Assembly (NCBI GenBank): GCA_963756365.1
Contig: CAVWNF010000002.1
Coordinates: 1-23,348 of the forward strand
Source: WHTI01 sp963756365
GTDB taxonomy: Bacteria; Actinomycetota; CADDZG01; WHSQ01
Direction: 5' to 3'
Length of the DNA: 23,348 nucleotides
The notes under the pieces: generated by a model
What the model was told of the DNA's origin: nothing
Database searches by the model: none
The model's input: the letters and a program-made list of their open reading frames with translations, nothing else
Shown: positions 18,676 to 23,348 of the stretch, in pieces
Position numbering within the stretch: the first letter of the stretch is position 1
Layout of the letters: the number at the start of each line of letters is the position of its first letter
Made by a program: the position numbers and the translations under genes

Positions 18676-19617
18676 AAGCCTCGTGCGCACAGGTGCCTCC
18701 CGTGTCCTGATCGCGGTCCTGGCCCTTGGGCTCATCGGCGGTCGGCTGCGAACCAACCAACGAACGTCGCCCCGTGAGTCTGCGTGAGGTCGATGCCCCC
18801 GCTGGTGAATTGACGGGCAAGATCGCCTTCGTCCGAGACAGCGGCGTCGGCGAGAGCGGCCTGTACATCAAGGACCTCGTCTCCGGGGGCCGTCACGAGA
18901 CTCGATGTCCCGGGCGATTACATCTCGTCGCCGTCATTCTCGCGGGACGGGAACCAGCTTGCCTTTGCGTCGGCGACCGGAACCGGTACCTCACACATCT
19001 GGGTCGCTGCAGCGGATGGTTCGAACGCGAAACAGGTGACGGACGGGGAAGCTTCGGATGATTATCCGACGTTCTCCCCCGACGGAACCGAGATCGTGTT
19101 CTCGTCCACCCGGTCGAGCGACGGCAGCTGGCACCTGTACTCGACGTCCATCGGTGGCGGTGCGATCAAGCAACTGACCTCTGGCCCGGGCGACGACGTG
19201 TACGCCGCGTGGTCCCCTGATGGCGACGAGGTTGCGTATGCCTCTCGCGGCGAGGACTCGAGCTACGAGCTCTTCCTGCTCGACCTTGGTACCGGATCTA
19301 CAGAGCAACTGACCGACGACGAGGTCAGCGACCTGTTCCCGAGTTGGTCACCTGACGGTGATCGCCTGGCGTTCTCGTCCAAGCGACTAGACAACGTGTG
19401 GCAGATATACACGCTGGAATTCGCGAGCGGCGACGTGAGTCGAGTGATCGGAAGTGACTCGGTGGACCGGTCGCCGGTCTTCTCTCCCGATGGCGACTAC
19501 ATAGCGATCGCGACGGACCACCTTGCTGTCTATTCCGCAGAGGGGGATCTCCCCGATGGGAAGCTCAGATGGAGGCTGACCGACAAGCCCGCACTTTCAC
19601 CCACCTGGGCCCCTTAG
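18672..19617 (+). CDS. Lipoprotein with TolB-like PD40 beta-propeller repeats
   Basis: ATG 18672 overlaps the upstream TGA. Read through two early indels, the N-terminus has a basic stretch, a hydrophobic core VLIAVLALGLIGG and a lipobox ending in Cys followed by EPTNERRP, so the protein is probably lipid-anchored outside the membrane. After GKIAFVRDSGVGESGLYIKD come about five ~42-residue PD40 repeats, each with SPDG-type cores. Examples are YPTFSPDGTEIVFSSTRS, YAAWSPDGDEVAYASRG, FPSWSPDGDRLAFSSKR and SPVFSPDGDYIAIATD. From 19036 the frame is intact to TAG 19615-19617. Length is about 314 residues. PD40 propellers bind proteins or ligands; a role at the cell surface with the glycan machinery is inferred from the operon. 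Confidence 0.82.
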
Positions 19618-19653
19618 GGCCCAGGGAACGGGTGTGGAAGAGGAGCTGATCGT

Positions 19654-21126
19654 GTGAGTGCGCTCGCGCTCTCTAGACGCAAGGTCGCCAAGAACGCCGT
19701 CAGTCAGATCATCTCCTTCGGCCTTGCCGGCGGATCCCGTGCGATAGCCGGGATCATGGTGGCCAGGGCGCTGGGGCCTGATGGGATCGGGGTGTTCTCG
19801 CTCAGCTGGACGCTCGCCGGAACGCTCTCCTTCCTGGCGGTGCTTGGTCTCGACAATCGACTGATCCGGGAGCTTGCCCGCCACGGCGACGCACGCGAGA
19901 TAGAGCGAAGCCTGCCGTTGGCGTGCGTTCTCGGTCTCGGAGTGGCTGGATCTCTGTTCGTGCTTCCGCTCATCATCGGTGTCGGTTCCGAGGTGGCTCA
20001 GGCTCTGTCGGCAGCAGCCGCATTCATAGCTATCAGTGCTCCTGTCCTGATCCTCAGGGCGTCATTCCACGCTCGCGAGCGGATGGAGATGGAGACGGCC
20101 ACCGCGATAGTCGAGGGAGTCATCAGCCTTGTATCCGCGGGCATCGCCTTGGGTCTCGGATATGGAGTGTGGGGGGCCATGCTTGGCCTCGCGGCCGGGC
20201 GATTGGCGAATCTCGTTCTGTCCCTCTTCCTATACCGCCGGGTATGGGGTCCTCTCAGGATGGACCTCTCGTGGTCCGGGTGGTCGAGGTTGATCCACGA
20301 GGGATGGCCCCTGGCCGTCTCGTACTCGCTGACGGCCACTTACCTTCGTTTCGACATCGTCGTCCTCGCGTTGGTGCGACCGCCGGAGGAGGTCGGCTTC
20401 TACGGTGCCGCATCGATGATCCTTCTGACGACCCCACTGATCGCGGTGGCGTTCAATTCATCGCTGTACCCGGTGATAGCTCGAGCGACCGGGCCCGATG
20501 ATCCCGAACTATCTGCGGTCTTCGCCGCTGCATCCCGAGCCTTGATCGTGGTTAGCGTTCCGATGGCGGCTGGCCTCGCTGCGATGTCCGGAGACATCGC
20601 TTCGATGCTGTTCGGTAGTGGTTTCACGCAGGCTGGCCCACTGCTGGCAGGGCTCGCGTGGGTCCTTCCGTTCAGATTCGTCAACCACCTGTTCGGTGTC
20701 GTCCTTTCGAGTTCCGGCTCGAAGAAGGTCACGCTCGTGTCTGCGGTTCTGGGCCTGAACCTGATCGTGAGCCTCGCCCTGATACCGATCTGGGGGGCCT
20801 GGGGAGCGCTCATCGGTACCCTTGTGACGGAGGCTGCCCTCACTGGCGCGTTGCTGTGGGCGATCCTGCCGCTCCGAGTGGAGCTTGCCCGCCCCCTTGG
20901 TGAAGCCGCCATCGTCTCGGCCCTCGTGGTCGGAGCGGTGACGATCACCCCGGGGAGCACACCCCTCCGCCTCGTCGCGGGAGCGTGCACCGGCATCCTG
21001 GGCATCGCCACCGTGATCGGGAAGCCGGGTCTTCGCGCTCTCCGTCCGCGCCGTCACGACCCTAGGACCGCGGCTCAGCGACTCGACCTTCCTCCAGTTC
21101 TTCCCTGCTCACGACACCGTGGTTAA
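19654..21126 (+). CDS. MOP/MATE-superfamily polysaccharide flippase (Wzx-like)
   Basis: An intact 490-codon frame starts at GTG 19654, with Shine-Dalgarno AGGAG at 19641-19645. It is a membrane protein with about 12-14 helices. The N-terminal RRKVAKNAVSQIISFGLAGG followed by VARALGPDGIGVFSLSW is the classic signature of oligosaccharide flippases, which move lipid-linked sugars across the cytoplasmic membrane. Internal features include the paired GWPLAVSYSLTATYLRFDIV and FRFVNHLFGVVLSSSGSKK segments seen in this family. The C-terminus after the last helix is short and basic. It is 36 bases downstream of the lipoprotein gene and is the last gene of the run before an intergenic region. The cargo is unknown. 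Confidence 0.92.
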   Translation: MSALALSRRKVAKNAVSQIISFGLAGGSRAIAGIMVARALGPDGIGVFSLSWTLAGTLSFLAVLGLDNRLIRELARHGDAREIERSLPLACVLGLGVAGSLFVLPLIIGVGSEVAQALSAAAAFIAISAPVLILRASFHARERMEMETATAIVEGVISLVSAGIALGLGYGVWGAMLGLAAGRLANLVLSLFLYRRVWGPLRMDLSWSGWSRLIHEGWPLAVSYSLTATYLRFDIVVLALVRPPEEVGFYGAASMILLTTPLIAVAFNSSLYPVIARATGPDDPELSAVFAAASRALIVVSVPMAAGLAAMSGDIASMLFGSGFTQAGPLLAGLAWVLPFRFVNHLFGVVLSSSGSKKVTLVSAVLGLNLIVSLALIPIWGAWGALIGTLVTEAALTGALLWAILPLRVELARPLGEAAIVSALVVGAVTITPGSTPLRLVAGACTGILGIATVIGKPGLRALRPRRHDPRTAAQRLDLPPVLPCSRHRG

Positions 21127-21133
21127 CCCGGTT

Positions 21134-21151
21134 TGGGGCCCTTTGGACCCA
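21134..21151 (+). terminator. Possible weak terminator hairpin after the flippase gene
   Basis: TGGGGCC (21134-21140) can pair with GGACCCA (21145-21151) around loop CTTT, with one G-A mismatch, and is followed by the A/T-rich TAAATA. It starts eight bases after the stop codon. Confidence 0.35.
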
Positions 21152-21203
21152 TAAATACCCTGAGATTTACCTGCCAAAGGTCTTGGAGAAGGTCCGTCGA
21201 TGG

Positions 21204-21300
21204 TCTAATCTGGCTCTTGTTCCGGGTATTTCTGGAAGAAATTCTGGGAATAGCTGGAAAGTAACGAAGGTGGTGGGGCGCACGAGACAGAGGTGGGGCG
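21204..21300 (+). promoter_or_regulatory. AT-richer intergenic region with candidate promoter and direct repeats
   Basis: The 204-base gap 21127-21330 has no gene. TCTAAT (21204-21209) resembles a housekeeping -10 box, with a weak TTGGAG about 15 bases upstream. Three CTGG(A/G)A words begin at 21232, 21244 and 21254, roughly one helical turn apart. Two exact copies of GGTGGGGCG begin at 21272 and 21292, exactly 20 bases (two turns) apart, which would place them on one DNA face. AGAAGGGG near 21318-21325 is the probable Shine-Dalgarno of the next gene. Confidence 0.35.
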
Positions 21301-21330
21301 AAGTCATATCTCTGTAAGAAGGGGCACGAA

Positions 21331-23222
21331 ATGAGGGTACTCATAACCGGTGGAGCCGGGTCGATCGGTTCCCATCTCGTGGAAACATTGTTGTGGCGTG
21401 GGGATGAGGTCGTCGTCTTGGACGATCTCTCGGGGGGCACTTCTTCCAACCTGCGCTACGTGGATGATTTCGCTGGCCTTGAGCTAGTAGAGGGCTCCGT
21501 CCTCGACGAGGAACTGGTCAACAACCTCGTCGCTTCGGTTGACGCCATCGTTCACCTCGCCGGTTCCGCTGCAGAGCAGGGCGAGCGCGGCAGGCTTGAG
21601 ACCGACGTGCAGGGCACCATCAACGTCCTGAGCGCGGCGCGGCCACCTTGACGAAAACATTGCTCGTGCCGAGCGCCAACTGGACCGCCGCAGCTGGAAC
21701 GAGAGCAGAAGAGAAGCTGGCGATCAGGATCGCGCGCAAGTGGGGGCTTCCCGTGACCGTGGCCCGTGTCCACAATGTCGTCAGCCCGCGCGATAAAGAT
21801 TCGAACAAGAGCCTTCTGCCACGCTTCGTCGATGCCGCCGTAAAGGGTGACGCGTTGGTCGTACCCGGCGACGGGTCCGACCTTCTGTCCTTCTGTTACG
21901 TGGACGACGTCGTTGCGGGCATGATCCTTGCGCTTGAGGACCCAGGGTCCGAGGGGCGCGTCTACACGTTCGGGTCCGAGGAGTTCGTAACGTCCCTCGA
22001 ACTCGCTCACCTCGTCATCGAGGCGGCGGAGAAGAGTGTCCCGGTCCGGTTCGACCCAGACAGCTCCCTCCTCAACACGGACACAACTGCGCCCGAGCTT
22101 TCCGCCGAGGCAGCTTCACTTGGATACGCGCCACAGTGGTCGGTCAGTGACTCGGTCGGCGCACTCGTTGCCGCCAAGATGGGTCGTCCGATCCCGCGCC
22201 CGGTGGGGCGGATCGAGCGCCGGGCGGAGCCCTCAGTTATCGATCTAAGAGATGTCGCGATACCGGTGGTGGAGGAGGCACCTCGACTGTTGGTCGAGGC
22301 CGGTTCGGTCGAGGAGGCGGGATCCATGCGCCGCGTCGACGATCCGGTGCCTACCGGTGTCGCGCCTCCAACGATCTCGGTTGTGATGCCCGTTTACAAC
22401 GAGCAGCGCTTGATCGCTGAAGCCGTGCGACGGGTCAGGGCCCAGGATTGCGTCTCTGAACTCATCGTGGTTGACGACGGTTCGACAGATGCCACCAGGC
22501 TCGAGCTCCAGAAGGTCAGAGACCTGATCGATCATCTGGTCCTACTGCCCCGGAACCGAGGCAAGGGTGCCGCTCTGCGTGAAGGCGTCCGCTATGTCAC
22601 CGGGACCTACATCGTGCTTCAGGATTCCGATCTGGAACTCGACCCGGCCGACATCGAACGCCTTGCCGCTCCGTTGCTCAAGGGCGAGGCCGAGATCGTG
22701 TGTGGCAGCCGTATCCACCGAGGGAACCGCAAGGTGGTTTCGAAGGCACAATGGCTCGCTAATCGAGCGGTGACCGGGCTCGCAACGTGGTTGTACCGGA
22801 CGGAGCTGTCCGACATGGCGACCGCGGCGAGGGCCCTGACCAAGGACATGTGGGACCGACTCGAACTCGAATCCGATCGCTTCGGCATCGAAGCAGAGCT
22901 TCACGCCAAGTCTGCGAGGGTCGATGCCCGGATCCTCGAGATCCCGATCGTATTTCGCCCCCGAACCAAGCTCGAGGGCAAGAAGATCAGGTGGACCGAT
23001 GGTCTAGTGGCGGGTAAGACGCTCTTCCGCTACCGGATGTGGCGTCCCGATTCCTCCCGCCGCAAGGTGTCGCTGCCTCCACCTCTGAGCACCTACGGGG
23101 GTGTCCGCGCTCACGGCTCGGTTGAGCCGGCGGTCTCGACGACCACTTCCCGGACGTTCGAACCGGTCATGTGGGAGCCCACGGTCGTGGGGGTAACCCC
23201 CTCTGCGGTCTCCGCTGGCTGA
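21331..23222 (+). CDS. Fusion of degenerate NAD-dependent epimerase-like domain and DPM1-like GT2 glycosyltransferase
   Basis: About 630 residues, with one shift near 21640. Domain 1 (residues ~1-235) opens MRVLITGGAGSIGSHLVE, the Rossmann GxxGxxG of extended SDR epimerases, with VVVLDDLSGG and AIVHLAG following. The usual catalytic Tyr-x3-Lys reads RAEEK (Lys kept, Tyr position Arg), and the segment after VPSANW is short. It then gives VTVARVHNVVSPRDK and SFCYVDDVVAGMILAL. Domain 2 (residues ~345-570) is a GT2 fold: ISVVMPVYNEQRLIAEAV, LIVVDDGSTDATR, LPRNRGKGAALREGVRY, DxD in LQDSDLELDP, CGSRIHRGNRK, and EGKKIRWTDGLVAGKTLFRY, as in dolichol- or polyprenol-phosphate sugar synthases. No C-terminal membrane anchor is seen. 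Confidence 0.83.
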
Positions 23223-23286
23223 GCCTCTCTCACTGCCAGATCTGCTCCACTAGGTCTTTGGTCTAGTTCGCATAGGTAATCCGGTC

Positions 23287-23314
23287 CGAGCCCCTCCTCC
23301 TTTGGGGGGGCTCG
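23287..23314 (+). terminator. Hairpin terminator candidate after the fusion gene
   Basis: CGAGCCCC (23287-23294) pairs perfectly with GGGGCTCG (23307-23314), about 65 bases after the stop. No T-run follows. A second small hairpin, CCCGT-GAGT-ACGGG, lies at 23331-23344. No gene is seen in 23223-23348. Confidence 0.5.
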
Positions 23315-23348
23315 TATTCGTACCTACGCCCCCGTGAGTACGGGCGGA

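Noticed and set aside
19654..21126. This flippase as a second PelG
   Set aside because: Its N-terminal signature is that of general oligosaccharide flippases of the MOP superfamily, and it is not next to pelF.
1..23348. CRISPR array, insertion sequence or prophage genes
   Set aside because: No spaced identical repeats, transposase motifs or phage structural proteins were found on either strand.

Overview
This is a high-GC window that reads as a chromosomal segment of an actinomycete (phylum Actinomycetota). The left end carries the order enolase, FtsB/DivIC-like septum protein, DUF501 protein, Ppx/GppA phosphatase. It is followed by a trio typical of actinobacteria: a histidine phosphatase, a DUF3090 protein and an SCO1664-family kinase-like protein. 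No finer taxonomy can be supported. Every protein gene is on the plus strand; the only minus-strand feature is a tRNA-Leu(UAA) gene. Most genes, including housekeeping eno, are interrupted by small indels while the protein signal resumes in another frame. I read this mainly as uncorrected long-read sequence error, not mass pseudogenisation, so genes are given as full extents spanning their frames.

Layout. 1-6565: conserved core genes (eno 3' part, ftsB-like, DUF501, ppx, an acetyl-CoA-synthetase-like ligase, histidine phosphatase, DUF3090, SCO1664 family), many with start/stop overlaps. 6588-6672: tRNA-Leu. 6746-9105: a soluble NarL-type histidine kinase and its response regulator, separated by a structured leader. 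9106-9303: a terminator and a second structured leader. 9304-21126: a tightly packed operon of a stand-alone degenerate receiver, a ~978-residue HEAT-repeat protein, a PelF-like GT4 glycosyltransferase with a C-terminal HEAT-like extension, a PelG-like membrane protein, a large polytopic membrane protein, a beta-propeller lipoprotein and a MOP-family flippase. 21127-21330: a relatively AT-rich intergenic region with repeats. 21331-23222: a gene joining a degenerate NAD-dependent epimerase-like domain to a DPM1-like GT2 glycosyltransferase. 23223-23348: hairpins and no gene.

Interpretation. The right two thirds look like a regulated exopolysaccharide or surface-glycan locus. PelF and PelG are the cytoplasmic polymerising glycosyltransferase and its membrane partner in Pel polysaccharide systems. 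Here they are adjacent but lack PelA, PelD and PelE in the window. Instead they sit with HEAT-repeat proteins, a receiver-only protein, a possible GT-C-like membrane protein and a surface propeller lipoprotein. The HEAT module is seen both as a separate giant protein and fused to PelF, which suggests a scaffold controlling the synthase. This composition is the best candidate for an undescribed system in the window.
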